Shown: positions 7,401 to 15,227, counted from the stretch's first letter. The stretch is DNA of 19,727 bases from JAHRAH01 sp051009015 (GCA_051009015.1 JBPCWZ010000036.1:1-19727), one strand, 5' to 3'. Program-made: numbers and translations. The notes: generated by a model not told the origin, from the sequence alone.

Positions 7401-9269
7401 CGGCACTTCCTCGCCCGAGTCGCTTATGGTCGGAAACTGGCGCGGCAAAAAGCGCTTGATGAGCGCCCGCCCGACGGTTGTCTTGACAAGCACTTTCGGC
7501 AAATCGCCGCCTTCGGCGCTTTCGTCTTCCGTCAATAACTCTATCTCCGCCTGCACACTCACCACTTTGGCGTCAAGAGCGCGCTCCACTTCGGCGGCAT
7601 CGGCAAAGCGCATTCCGGCACCGCGCGCGCCTTCCCTTTTGCGCGTTGTGTAATACAAGCCGAAAACAACATCCTGAGTCGGCACGATGACCGGCTCGCC
7701 GTTTGCCGGTGCCAAAATGTTGTTTGACGACAACATCAAAACCCGCGCTTCCGCCTGTGCTTCCACCGAAAGCGGCACATGCACCGCCATCTGGTCGCCG
7801 TCAAAATCGGCATTGAATGCCACGCAAACAAGCGGATGCAATTGTATCGCCTTGCCTTCTATCAGCACCGGCTCAAATGCCTGAATGCCAAGGCGGTGCA
7901 ATGTCGGTGCGCGGTTTAGCAATACCGGATGCTGGCGGATGACATCGTCAAGCACATCCCACACTTCGGGCGCGCCTTCGTCAACTTTCTGCCGCGCCTG
8001 CTTTATATTGCCGGCATAACCCTGCTTGATGAGCGAGTTGAAAACAAAAGGACGGAATAACTGCAGCGCCATCTGCTTCGGCAAGCCGCATTGATGCAAC
8101 TTAAGATTGGGACCGACGACAATAGCCGAGCGCCCCGAAAAATCCACCCGCTTGCCGAGCAGGTTTTGGCGAAATCTGCCCGATTTGCCTTTGACGGTAT
8201 CGGCGAGTGATTTCAGCGGGCGTTTGTTGGAGCCGACCGCCGGTTTGCCGCGCCTGCCGTTGTCAAGCAGCGCATCCACCGCTTCTTGCAGCATTCGCTT
8301 TTCGTTATTGACAATAACTTCCGGCGCGCCGAGTTCGGTCAATCTTGTCAGGCGGTTGTTGCGGTTGATAACCCTACGGTACAAATCGTTAATGTCCGAG
8401 TTGGTAAATCTGCCGCCTTCCAGTTGCACCAGCGGGCGCAAATCCGCCGGCAAAACCGGCAGCACCCGGAGAATCATCCACTCGGGGCGCAAGTTTGCCT
8501 GCCGGAAGTTCTGGGCGAGTTTCAATCTCTTAAGCGCTTTTTTGCGCCGCGTTTCCGAACCGCCCTCGTTCAATTCCAATTGCAACCGCTCAACTTCATC
8601 GTCCATATCCATCTTCTTGAGAAAATCGTGCAGCCCTTCGGCGCCGATGCCGATGACGACCGGGTTTCCGCCGCTCGCGCAAAGCCCGTCCTGATATTCC
8701 TTGACACTCATCACCGAACCTCTGGCGATGACATCGTCCAGCCGTTTGGGGTCGTCCATAACGCCGTGATGCTCCACGGGTAAGACATCACGCCATTTTT
8801 TGCCGTCCAGCCGCTTGGGATCCAAAACAACATATGCCTCGTAATACAAAATGCGCTCAATATCGCGCATCGTCAAATCCATCATCAGCGCAATGCGCGA
8901 CGGCAAAGATTTGAAAAACAAAATGTGCGCGACCGGGCATGCCAACTTAATATGCCCCATGCGCTCCCGGCGCACTTTTTGCGTCGTCACTTCCACGCCG
9001 CATTTTTCGCAAATGACGCTGCGGTATTTCATCCGCTTGTATTTGCCGCACAGGCATTCGTAATCCTTTATCGGGCCGAAGATCTTGGCGCAAAAAAGCC
9101 CGCCCGGCTCCGGCTTGAATGTGCGGTAGTTAATCGTCTCCGGCAGGCGCACTTCGCCGTAGGACCAGGTGCGGATCTTCTCCGGCGATGCAAGCGACAA
9201 TGCGACCGACGAAAAATCGTCCTTGCGGTCGCCCTGTATGGCGCTGAAAATGCTGGCGGGTTTTATCAT
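4500..9269 (-). CDS. rpoC: RNA polymerase beta' subunit, enlarged
   Basis: 1589 residues against about 1407 in E. coli. Zinc site 1 is C72, C74, C87, C90 (ECLCGKYKR...VICEKCG). The catalytic loop NADFDGDQ is at 486-493 with the three Mg-binding Asp residues. Zinc site 2 is C863, C937, C944, C947, with the same spacings as in E. coli. The trigger loop starts at TQLTMRTFHIGG (about 988-999) and resumes at about 1196-1216; between them lies an SI3-type insertion of about 190 residues, typical of proteobacteria. After the trigger loop, residues 1217-1403 are about 117 longer than in E. coli and contain three V-x-GD-x-V-type hairpins. The C-terminal VGRLIPAGTG is followed by an acidic, Gln/Pro-rich tail (GEQQPDQQPEQQPDNPAA). 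Translation starts 13 bases after rpoB, with AAGGAG overlapping the rpoB stop. Confidence 0.98.
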   Translation of the reverse strand: MIKPASIFSAIQGDRKDDFSSVALSLASPEKIRTWSYGEVRLPETINYRTFKPEPGGLFCAKIFGPIKDYECLCGKYKRMKYRSVICEKCGVEVTTQKVRRERMGHIKLACPVAHILFFKSLPSRIALMMDLTMRDIERILYYEAYVVLDPKRLDGKKWRDVLPVEHHGVMDDPKRLDDVIARGSVMSVKEYQDGLCASGGNPVVIGIGAEGLHDFLKKMDMDDEVERLQLELNEGGSETRRKKALKRLKLAQNFRQANLRPEWMILRVLPVLPADLRPLVQLEGGRFTNSDINDLYRRVINRNNRLTRLTELGAPEVIVNNEKRMLQEAVDALLDNGRRGKPAVGSNKRPLKSLADTVKGKSGRFRQNLLGKRVDFSGRSAIVVGPNLKLHQCGLPKQMALQLFRPFVFNSLIKQGYAGNIKQARQKVDEGAPEVWDVLDDVIRQHPVLLNRAPTLHRLGIQAFEPVLIEGKAIQLHPLVCVAFNADFDGDQMAVHVPLSVEAQAEARVLMLSSNNILAPANGEPVIVPTQDVVFGLYYTTRKREGARGAGMRFADAAEVERALDAKVVSVQAEIELLTEDESAEGGDLPKVLVKTTVGRALIKRFLPRQFPTISDSGEEVPGRRMKFAAVNKALKKRDLAKLVNDCFRDCGLRETVVFCDKLMRFGFEMATRSGLSMCVSDMRVPQNKAQLIGETEEKIRDAQRQYQGGLLTESERYNKSVDEWDDTGEKIAKAMMDGLSRDVVIDEVSGKVQTGKDGKQRMQESFNSIYMMADSGARGSPTQIKQLAGMRGLMARPDGRIMERAITANFREGLSVLQYFIATHGGRKGLTDTALKTANSGYLTRRLVDVTQDVVIIEKDCGSTKGIILRAEFMGGEEVAPLRDRILGRFLAKDVSKPQSGEKLFAAGEYLDEARVLEIDKAGVDEVVVRSPVMCLTRHGLCAKCYGRDLGRGDERDEKGVKKQDGVALGEAVGIIAAQSIGEPGTQLTMRTFHIGGAASSVAESEIRAKIKGKVKLSDTIRHVINSAGEMIVVSQGGEISVHDENGQERERHRIQYGDIIKVKDGGAIAGSEVLIVRDPLMRPIVAEFAGKATLENVDIGYSADEQMDESTGLSSVIIREKAKIRTRSGKKGAVPQLKFVGKDGNEVKVPGTKASVTISLSPSLQGAVLILGVRDGQQIRIGDIIAREPLQAKSRDITGGLPRVAELFEARQPSDRDSAMLAGADGRVALRGVRRTKQILAIIKNYQNPPEATAQNGRDIAVKQGDNVKKDDIIIMAEDGIVANGSGKVVLGEREGRRTVKIGNAKKIPIHRWRELSVKDGDEVAEGDEIAAPLDAVRAPIAARVEISDAREGTLERVMILFDEHEHLLPKDAVIRVQDGSIVKKGEEIVEGKINPHNILKMRGLEALVEHIAKEVQEVYRLQGVSINDKHIEVIVRQMMRSVEVRDPGDTTYLPGDRMSYVSALEENERLAENGKKPMKFERILLGITKASLQTDSFISEASFQETTRVLTDAAVRGRRDYLRGLKENIIVGRLIPAGTGFVSYRVGERDRLAEEAEDTIRVELQEQGEQQPDQQPEQQPDNPAA
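5061..5621 (-). other. Expanded RpoC segment (residues 1217-1403) with repeated barrel-hairpin motifs
   Basis: Between EARQP, the end of the trigger-loop region, and NPHNILKMRGLEAL, E. coli has about 70 residues and this protein has 187. Three similar hairpins can be read: IAVKQGDNVKKDDIIIMAED, LSVKDGDEVAEGDEIAAPLD and IRVQDGSIVKKGEEIVEGKI. This V-x-x-GD-x-V-xx-GD-x-I pattern is that of sandwich-barrel hybrid motifs, the fold already used in SI3. The comparison with E. coli is from memory. Confidence 0.6.
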
Positions 9270-9278
9270 CGTTGTCTT

Positions 9279-9284
9279 CTCCTT
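9279..9284 (-). promoter_or_regulatory. Ribosome-binding site of rpoC, overlapping the rpoB stop
   Basis: The minus strand reads TTAAGGAGAAGACAACG before the ATG at 9269. The AAGGAG core shares two bases with the rpoB TAA stop (9283-9285), so rpoC translation is probably coupled to rpoB. Confidence 0.75.
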
Positions 9285-12200
9285 AATCCTGGTCTATGTC
9301 CATGCCCATGGCGCGAATCTCCTGCATCAGGACATTGAACGACTCGGGCGTGCCGCTGCGCAGTTGAAAATCGCCTTCGGTAATGTCCTCAAACATCTTG
9401 GAGCGCCAAGTGACATCGTCCGACTTTACCGTCAGCATCTCGCAAAGGGTGTATGCCGCCCCGTATGCTTCCAGCGCCCACACTTCCATCTCGCCAAAAC
9501 GCTGCCCGCCGCCTTGCGCCTTGCCGCCAAGCGGCTGCTGCGTTACCAGGGAATAAGGACCCGTCGACCGGGCATGCATCTTTTCATCAACCAGATGGTG
9601 CAGTTTCATCATGTAGGCATAGCCGACCGTTATCGGCTTGTCAAACGCCTCGCCGCTGTGGCCGTCGTATAACATCGTCTGCCCGCTCGCCGGCAAATCC
9701 GCCAGTTCCAGCATCTTGCCGATATCTTCCTCCGATGCGCCGTCAAAAATAGGAGAGGCAAAATGCACACCCTTGGCAAGTTTGGAGGCAAACTCCAACA
9801 CTTCGGCATCGCTCAGATCCTTGCCGGTCTTTTTGCCGTAAATGCCCGACAATCTGGCGCGCAATGCCGACACGGACGGGGCGCGTTTTTGTTGCTCGGC
9901 TTGCAGCATTTTTTGCAACTGCTCGCCCAAACCTTTGGCGGCAAAACCCAGATGCGTCTCCAATATCTGCCCGATATTCATCCGCGACGGGACGCCAAGC
10001 GGGCTAAGCACAATATCCACCGGCGTGCCGTCCGGCAAATGCGGCATGCTCTCCACCGGCACTATCTTGGAAACCACGCCTTTGTTGCCGTGACGCCCCG
10101 CCATTTTGTCGCCCGCTTGCAAGTTGCGCTTGATGGCGACATACACTTTTACCGTCTTCAATATGCCCTGCTGCAAATCGGGGGCGTTGCGCAGTTTTTT
10201 GAGAAAAGCGCGCAAATCGGCATCGTGGCTTTCGCGCATCATCCCGACATCGGCGGCGACCGACTTAATGCGCCGGTTGATATCATCATTTTCAACCCGC
10301 ACTTTGAGAACTTCGGCATGCGCCAGATTGGCAAGCACCTGCCGCGATAGTTTGTCGCCGCTTTTGACGCCGGTGCTTTTGTCGCATTTGCCCGCAATGC
10401 ATCCCGCCGCAACTTCCGCAACCCGTTTGGCGCCGGTCTTTTGGCGGACGGCAAACTTGCGGGCGTTTTGCAAAAGAAACTTCTCTATCTCGGCGCATTC
10501 GGTCTCCGAGAAATAAAAAGTGCCGGCGTTGCGCCGTATCCAATCCAGCATATTCGCCGCCGCCTTGCAGAACTTTTTGCCGTGCGTGCCGACAAACTCC
10601 GCCGTCTTGTCGGCGACATCGGCTTTTTTCGCCGCAAGTTTTGCCATGTCGGGAGCGGCAAAGAAAACCCGCTTTTCGCGGTCAAGCACATACCATTCGT
10701 TTGCCGAACGCAAAACCGACAATACATAATCGCGCACAAACAACTTAATGCCTTTGGAAGCCAACTCGCGCACGCGCGCGCCCCAAAAAGCATTCGCCGC
10801 ATTGCGGCTGTCCAAAAACGGCGCGGCGACATCGTCCGCAACCCGCGCAATGGCGGCATCGGCCGCGGCGGTAAGCGCGTCATTGATTTCTTTTTCCATG
10901 GCGTTTTTGACATCATCGCGCGAAGGTCTGGTGCTTTTTTCGCGCGCGAGTTTGACGGCGCGCTCCACGGCGCTTTCCAATATCCCCCGCGCCGTTGCCG
11001 GGCTGCCTTCGCCTTTGAGCCGCCGCTCGTCCAATTCGCTGTTGGTATAAACGCGCACATCAATAACCACCCCCTCGGAGCCGGGCGGCATGCGCATGGA
11101 ACTGTCCTTGACATCGGTCGCCTTCTCGCCAAACACAGCGCGCAGCAACTTCTCCTCCGGCGTCGGTTGGCGCTCGGCTTTTGGCGTTACCTTGCCGACC
11201 AGAACATCGCCGGGCTTGACGGTAACGCCGACACGCACAATGCCGTCATCATCCAGCCATTCCAAATCGGTATCGCGGCGGTTGGGAATGTCCCTTGTTA
11301 TCTCTTCGTCGCCCAATTGCGTATTGCTGCGGGCATGGGCGACTTCTTCTATGATATGAATGGAAGAAAACCGGTCCTCGGCGACAACCCGCTCGGAAAT
11401 GAGAATGGAATCCTCAAAGTTATAGCCGTTCCACGGCATAAATGCCACAAGGAGATTCTGCCCCAAAGCCAAATCGCCGGCATCGCTGCAAGAGCCGTCC
11501 ACTATCACCTCGCCCTTTGCCACCGTACCGCCCTCGCGCACGACATTGATACTCGGGCGCTGGTTGGTGTTGGTGTTTTGGTTTGACCTTGCATGCTCGC
11601 GCAAATCGTGCATATCCACCCTGCCCAATTCATCGCCCGGCGATTCTATGGCGACAAAATCGGCATCGGCAAAAGCAATCTCGCCGGCGCGCCCGGCAAG
11701 CAAAACAGTGCCGGAATCCTGGGCGATTTGCGCTTCCGCGCCGGTGCCGACAAACGGGCGCTGCGGGCGAACGCAAGGAACCGCCTGCCGCTGCATATTA
11801 GACCCCATCAATGCGCGGTTTGCATCGTCATGCTCCAAAAACGGAATCAGCGATGCGGCAACCGATGCGATTTGCGACGGGGCGATGTCCTGAAAATCTA
11901 TGTCGGCAGGCGATGCCAAAATAAACTCGCCATCGCACCTTGCCGATACAAACTCTTCGGTAAAGCGCCCCGAAGAATCCAGCGGGCTTTTTGCCGGGGC
12001 GATCTTTTTGCCATGCTCATTAATCGCCGACAAATGCACTATCTCGTCCGTCACCCGCCCGTCTTTTACGGCGCGGTAGGGGGTTTCAATAAACCCGTAG
12101 CGGTTGATATCGGCGAAGTTTGACATGGAATTGATCAGCCCGATATTCTGCCCCTCGGGCGTTTCTATCGGGCACAACCTGCCATAGTGCGTCTTGTGAA

Positions 12201-15186
12201 CATCCCGAACTTCAAAACCCACGCGCTCGCGATTCAACCCGCCGGCGCCGAAAGCCGACACGCGCCGCTTGTGCGTTATCTCCGAAAGCGGGTTGGTCTG
12301 GTCCATAAACTGCGACAACTGATTGCCGTTGAAAAACTCGGAAACCGAGCCGCTTATCGCCTTGGCGCTTATCAAATCTTTCGGCATCAGCCCTTCAATG
12401 TCGGCGCGCGACAGGCGGTCGCGAATGGCGCGCTCCACGCGAATCAAACCCTGCCGGAAGTAGTTTTCCACAAACTCGCCGACGGAACGAATGCGGCGGT
12501 TTGCCAAACTGTCAATGTCGTCGGTTTTGTCCTTGCCGTTTTTGATGTCCACTATCTTCTTCACCACGGCGAGAATGTCGGCAGGCGACAATGTCGTCTG
12601 CGGCAAAACCTCGCATTCTATTTTGCCTTCCGATACCGCATCCAGCGCGGCTTTCATCGCTTCGGCATCATCGCGCTTCATGTTTTCGTGCGCCGCGCGG
12701 GAAATGTTAAACTCGGAAACATATTTCAGCAAGTCGCGCGCCCCGTCCTCGTTTTGGCAAACGCCCGAACTGACAAGCGCCGCCGTTTTTTCGCGCTCGC
12801 GCCCGCTGTGCTTGACAATCATCAGGCGGTATTCCATCGTCGGGCGCGAAGGGTCAATGCGCCAGTTAAACTTCATCCGCCCGACATCCGACAAGTTGTA
12901 AGTGGAAGGGGAGAAGAAAATGGCGTCCATGTGCGTATTAACCATCTCCCGGTTCGGCGGCTCGCCCGGGCGCAGCAGGCGGTAAATCACCACGCGCGCC
13001 TCTTCGCAAGTCAGATGACGCCCCTGCACCTGACGCGCTTCTTCTTCCAGCGTTTTGGATATGTAGGGACCGCAATCCAAATCGTTAAAGTAAAGCGTTT
13101 CCACTTCATTAATGCCCGCCTTGTAAAACGCCGCCAGCATTTCATCGGTCACTTCGGCGTTAATCCCGCCCAGCACTTCGCCGTCTTCGGATACGACATC
13201 GCGCGCCAAACGCCGCCCGGTCGCCGTCAGAAAAGACGCCGGCACCGGGTAATCTTCCGCCGCGCTCTCGCCGATTTTTTTGACATCCACCCTTTTGACC
13301 CGCTGCCCTTTCGGCACCAGAACAGAGCCGTTTTTGCTCTTGATATCAAACGGGAAATGAATATTGCGGATGAAATCCGGGCGCAGGCGGTAGGTTATCT
13401 TTTCGGCGTCCGCGCCAAGCCGGAAAGTTTCAAACTCAAAAAACGCGCGCAGTATTTCCTCTTCGCTGTAACCGACCGCCTTGAGCAGCACCGTCACCGG
13501 TTTTTTGGCGCGCCGGTCAATGCGGAAGTTAAGGAGGTCTTTTTTGTCAAACTCCAAATCCAGCCACCTGCCGTGGTAGGGGATGACTTTGGCGTTATAC
13601 AAATATTTGCCGGTTGCCCGACCCTTGTCATCGTCAAAAAACACCCCCGGCGAACGATGCATCTGCGATACAACAACCCGCTCGGTGCCGTTAATAATGA
13701 AAGAAGCGTGCTCGGTCATGCGCGGAATGTCGCCCATATAAACGCGCTCCTCTTTGACATAGCGGACATCGCCGCCGCGCTTTTCCAGCACCTTCATCTG
13801 TATGTTGGCGTGGACTTTGGAATGATAAGTCAGCCCGCGCTGCTTGCATTCGCGCTCGCCGTATTCCGGTGCCAGAAGTTGATACGAATCAAAATGCAAA
13901 GACACCACGCCGGAGCCGGACTCCATCGGAAAAACCGACTCAAAGGCGTTTTGCAAACCGCGCCGCACGCGCTTGTGCGCATCTTCCACGGTAATGTCCG
14001 TGGCATTGACCGGATGCGCTTTGGGAAGTTGCAAAAAATTCCGGTAGGAGTTTTTTTGCATGCGCAGCAAAGGCGGGACTTTGACCGCCTGCGCGCGACC
14101 AAAAGTGCGGCGGTGGGGCGGCTCGGTGCGGGCGCGCACAACCTCTTCGGGCTGATAGTTATAATCGCGCTCCTCCGGCACCTCGGTATCAACATCAACC
14201 TTTGACTCTTTTTTCTCGTCGCCGAGGGGGTCCTTGCCCGATTTGGCTTTGGGGTCGGCTGACGGGACTTTCTCGCGCAAGGCATCGCGCGCCGCATCCA
14301 AAAGTTTGATGATGCCGGCAACCAAACCTTTTATCTCCCCGTCGGCTTGTTGATATTTTTCCGGATTCCACCTGCGCGCCAACTTCCGGTGCGCATTGCT
14401 GATATCCCGCCGCGCCGGAGTTGCCCCGGCGGCAAAACCCAAAACAACTTCGGGCGGCGCGTTTTTCTCAACGCCCAAAACCTGCCACGGCGCCTTGCCG
14501 CGATACTGCTTGGCATCAAAGTCGCGCGTCTTTGCGACATCAGCACCGGCGGAAGATTTTACAGCGGGGATTTGCTCGCGCAAGGCATCGCGCGCTTCGT
14601 CCAAAAGTTTGATGACGCCCGCCACCAAACCTTTTATCTCCCCGTCGGCTTTCTCATATTTTTCCGGATTCCACCTGCGGGCGAACTTCCGGTGCGCATT
14701 GCTGATATCCCGCCGCGGCGGGTTTTCGTCGGCGGCAAAACCCAAAACAACTTCGGGCGGCGAATTTTTGGCAATGCCCAGCACCTGCCACGGCGTCCCG
14801 CCGCGATAATGCTCGGCATTAAAGTCGCGCGTCTTGGCGACATCAACATCAACCTTGGCACCCGGCTTGGCAAAGGGGGTTGTTTCGCGCAAGGCATCGC
14901 GCGCCGCATCCAAAAGTTTGATGACGCCCGCCACCAAATCTTTTATCTCCCCGTCGGCTTTCTCATATTTTTCCGGATTCCACCTGCGGGCGAACTTCCG
15001 GTGCGCATTGCCGATATCCCGCCGCGGCGGAGTCGTCCCGGCGGCAAAGCCCAAAACAACTTCGGGCGGCGAGCCTTTGGCAACGCCAAGCACTTGCCAC
15101 GGCGTCCTGCCGCGATATTGCTCCGCGTCAAAGTCGCGCTTTTTGGCGGTCTCCGGGGTCTTGCCGTGGTCGGTCTTTTCGGTCAT
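9283..15186 (-). CDS. rpoB: RNA polymerase beta subunit with an N-terminal triple J-like extension
   Basis: 1967 residues against about 1342 in E. coli. The ATG at 15186 follows GGAGAG with 5 bases between; the frame runs on to a TTG at 15252 that lacks such support. Residues 17-101, 120-204 and 221-305 are three similar J-domain-like modules; 306-354 is a charged linker. The beta core starts near 355 (EPPHRRTFGRAQAVKVPPLL) and is complete. Core marks are INGTERVVVSQMHRSPGVFF, the rifampicin-pocket segment QLSQFMDQTNPLSEITHKRR (from residue 956), EVRDVHKTHYGRLCPIETPEG, ALGQNLLVAFMPWNGYNFEDSI, GDKMAGRHGNKG and a KAQGGGQRFGEMEVWALEAYGA end. Two internal segments are enlarged: 91 residues at DNA 12592-12864 (about 13 in E. 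coli) and 292 residues at 10168-11043 (about 108). No stop or in-frame ATG separates the J-like modules from the core, so they belong to one polypeptide. Confidence 0.97.
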   Translation of the reverse strand: MTEKTDHGKTPETAKKRDFDAEQYRGRTPWQVLGVAKGSPPEVVLGFAAGTTPPRRDIGNAHRKFARRWNPEKYEKADGEIKDLVAGVIKLLDAARDALRETTPFAKPGAKVDVDVAKTRDFNAEHYRGGTPWQVLGIAKNSPPEVVLGFAADENPPRRDISNAHRKFARRWNPEKYEKADGEIKGLVAGVIKLLDEARDALREQIPAVKSSAGADVAKTRDFDAKQYRGKAPWQVLGVEKNAPPEVVLGFAAGATPARRDISNAHRKLARRWNPEKYQQADGEIKGLVAGIIKLLDAARDALREKVPSADPKAKSGKDPLGDEKKESKVDVDTEVPEERDYNYQPEEVVRARTEPPHRRTFGRAQAVKVPPLLRMQKNSYRNFLQLPKAHPVNATDITVEDAHKRVRRGLQNAFESVFPMESGSGVVSLHFDSYQLLAPEYGERECKQRGLTYHSKVHANIQMKVLEKRGGDVRYVKEERVYMGDIPRMTEHASFIINGTERVVVSQMHRSPGVFFDDDKGRATGKYLYNAKVIPYHGRWLDLEFDKKDLLNFRIDRRAKKPVTVLLKAVGYSEEEILRAFFEFETFRLGADAEKITYRLRPDFIRNIHFPFDIKSKNGSVLVPKGQRVKRVDVKKIGESAAEDYPVPASFLTATGRRLARDVVSEDGEVLGGINAEVTDEMLAAFYKAGINEVETLYFNDLDCGPYISKTLEEEARQVQGRHLTCEEARVVIYRLLRPGEPPNREMVNTHMDAIFFSPSTYNLSDVGRMKFNWRIDPSRPTMEYRLMIVKHSGREREKTAALVSSGVCQNEDGARDLLKYVSEFNISRAAHENMKRDDAEAMKAALDAVSEGKIECEVLPQTTLSPADILAVVKKIVDIKNGKDKTDDIDSLANRRIRSVGEFVENYFRQGLIRVERAIRDRLSRADIEGLMPKDLISAKAISGSVSEFFNGNQLSQFMDQTNPLSEITHKRRVSAFGAGGLNRERVGFEVRDVHKTHYGRLCPIETPEGQNIGLINSMSNFADINRYGFIETPYRAVKDGRVTDEIVHLSAINEHGKKIAPAKSPLDSSGRFTEEFVSARCDGEFILASPADIDFQDIAPSQIASVAASLIPFLEHDDANRALMGSNMQRQAVPCVRPQRPFVGTGAEAQIAQDSGTVLLAGRAGEIAFADADFVAIESPGDELGRVDMHDLREHARSNQNTNTNQRPSINVVREGGTVAKGEVIVDGSCSDAGDLALGQNLLVAFMPWNGYNFEDSILISERVVAEDRFSSIHIIEEVAHARSNTQLGDEEITRDIPNRRDTDLEWLDDDGIVRVGVTVKPGDVLVGKVTPKAERQPTPEEKLLRAVFGEKATDVKDSSMRMPPGSEGVVIDVRVYTNSELDERRLKGEGSPATARGILESAVERAVKLAREKSTRPSRDDVKNAMEKEINDALTAAADAAIARVADDVAAPFLDSRNAANAFWGARVRELASKGIKLFVRDYVLSVLRSANEWYVLDREKRVFFAAPDMAKLAAKKADVADKTAEFVGTHGKKFCKAAANMLDWIRRNAGTFYFSETECAEIEKFLLQNARKFAVRQKTGAKRVAEVAAGCIAGKCDKSTGVKSGDKLSRQVLANLAHAEVLKVRVENDDINRRIKSVAADVGMMRESHDADLRAFLKKLRNAPDLQQGILKTVKVYVAIKRNLQAGDKMAGRHGNKGVVSKIVPVESMPHLPDGTPVDIVLSPLGVPSRMNIGQILETHLGFAAKGLGEQLQKMLQAEQQKRAPSVSALRARLSGIYGKKTGKDLSDAEVLEFASKLAKGVHFASPIFDGASEEDIGKMLELADLPASGQTMLYDGHSGEAFDKPITVGYAYMMKLHHLVDEKMHARSTGPYSLVTQQPLGGKAQGGGQRFGEMEVWALEAYGAAYTLCEMLTVKSDDVTWRSKMFEDITEGDFQLRSGTPESFNVLMQEIRAMGMDIDQD
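10168..11043 (-). other. Expanded RpoB segment (residues 1382-1673), mostly helical
   Basis: It lies between VIDVRVYT and GILKTVKVYVAIKRNLQAGDKMAGRHG, where E. coli carries its dispensable lineage-specific insertion of about 108 residues. Here it is 292 residues, rich in Ala, Lys, Arg and Glu (ILESAVERAVKLAREK, LTAAADAAIARVADDVAAPF). A middle part is richer in aromatics (WYVLDREKRVFFAAPDMAKL, MLDWIRRNAGTFYFSETECA), and there are scattered Cys residues. I recognise no known domain. Confidence 0.6.
12592..12864 (-). other. Expanded RpoB segment upstream of the rifampicin pocket
   Basis: 91 residues lie between GRMKFN and LSPADILAVVKKIVDIKNGK; E. coli has about 13 here. It includes EYRLMIVKHSGREREKTAAL and DLLKYVSEFNISRAAHENMK, predicted to be helical. 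It is followed directly by the conserved DDIDSLANRRIRSVGE. Confidence 0.55.
14272..14526 (-). repeat. J-like module 3 of RpoB (residues 221-305)
   Basis: RDFDAKQYRGKAPWQVLGVE, then an inserted loop PPEVVLGFAAGATPARR, then ISNAHRKLARRWNPEKY and a long helix ending LLDAARDALRE. It shows the helix I / helix II / helix III plan of a J-domain with NPE instead of HPD. This is the most diverged of the three copies at the DNA level. Confidence 0.85.
14575..14829 (-). repeat. J-like module 2 of RpoB (residues 120-204)
   Basis: RDFNAEHYRGGTPWQVLGIA ... ISNAHRKFARRWNPEKYEKA ... LLDEARDALRE, with the same layout as modules 1 and 3. It shares a 71-base identical block with module 1 (14632-14702 against 14941-15011). 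Confidence 0.88.
14884..15138 (-). repeat. J-like module 1 of RpoB (residues 17-101)
   Basis: RDFDAEQYRGRTPWQVLGVA ... IGNAHRKFARRWNPEKYEKA ... LLDAARDALRE. WQVLGV matches J-domain helix I (YEVLGV), AHRKFARRW matches helix II (AYRKLALKW), NPE replaces HPD, and the end matches helix III/IV. It starts 16 residues after the protein's initiator Met. Confidence 0.88.
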
Positions 15187-15191
15187 TCGCA

Positions 15192-15197
15192 CTCTCC
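15192..15197 (-). promoter_or_regulatory. Ribosome-binding site that fixes the rpoB start
   Basis: GGAGAG lies 5 bases before the ATG at 15186. The upstream alternative (TTG at 15252) has no comparable site, so the shorter start is chosen. Confidence 0.7.
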
Positions 15198-15227
15198 GGT
15201 GTCGGTAATATTCAAAGCCAAACCGCC

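Noticed and set aside
12230..12345. Substitutions in the rifampicin pocket (for example Phe where E. coli has Leu533)
   Set aside because: The main contact residues corresponding to D516, H526 and S531 are kept, so no resistance call can be supported from sequence alone.
14137..14176. A GGAGGAG stretch (14170-14176) and a GTG (14139) that might be the original rpoB start after the J-like modules
   Set aside because: No start codon lies at proper distance from GGAGGAG in the beta frame, and the GTG is only two bases from its own AAGAGG. The uninterrupted frame and the good site at 15192-15197 favour the long protein.
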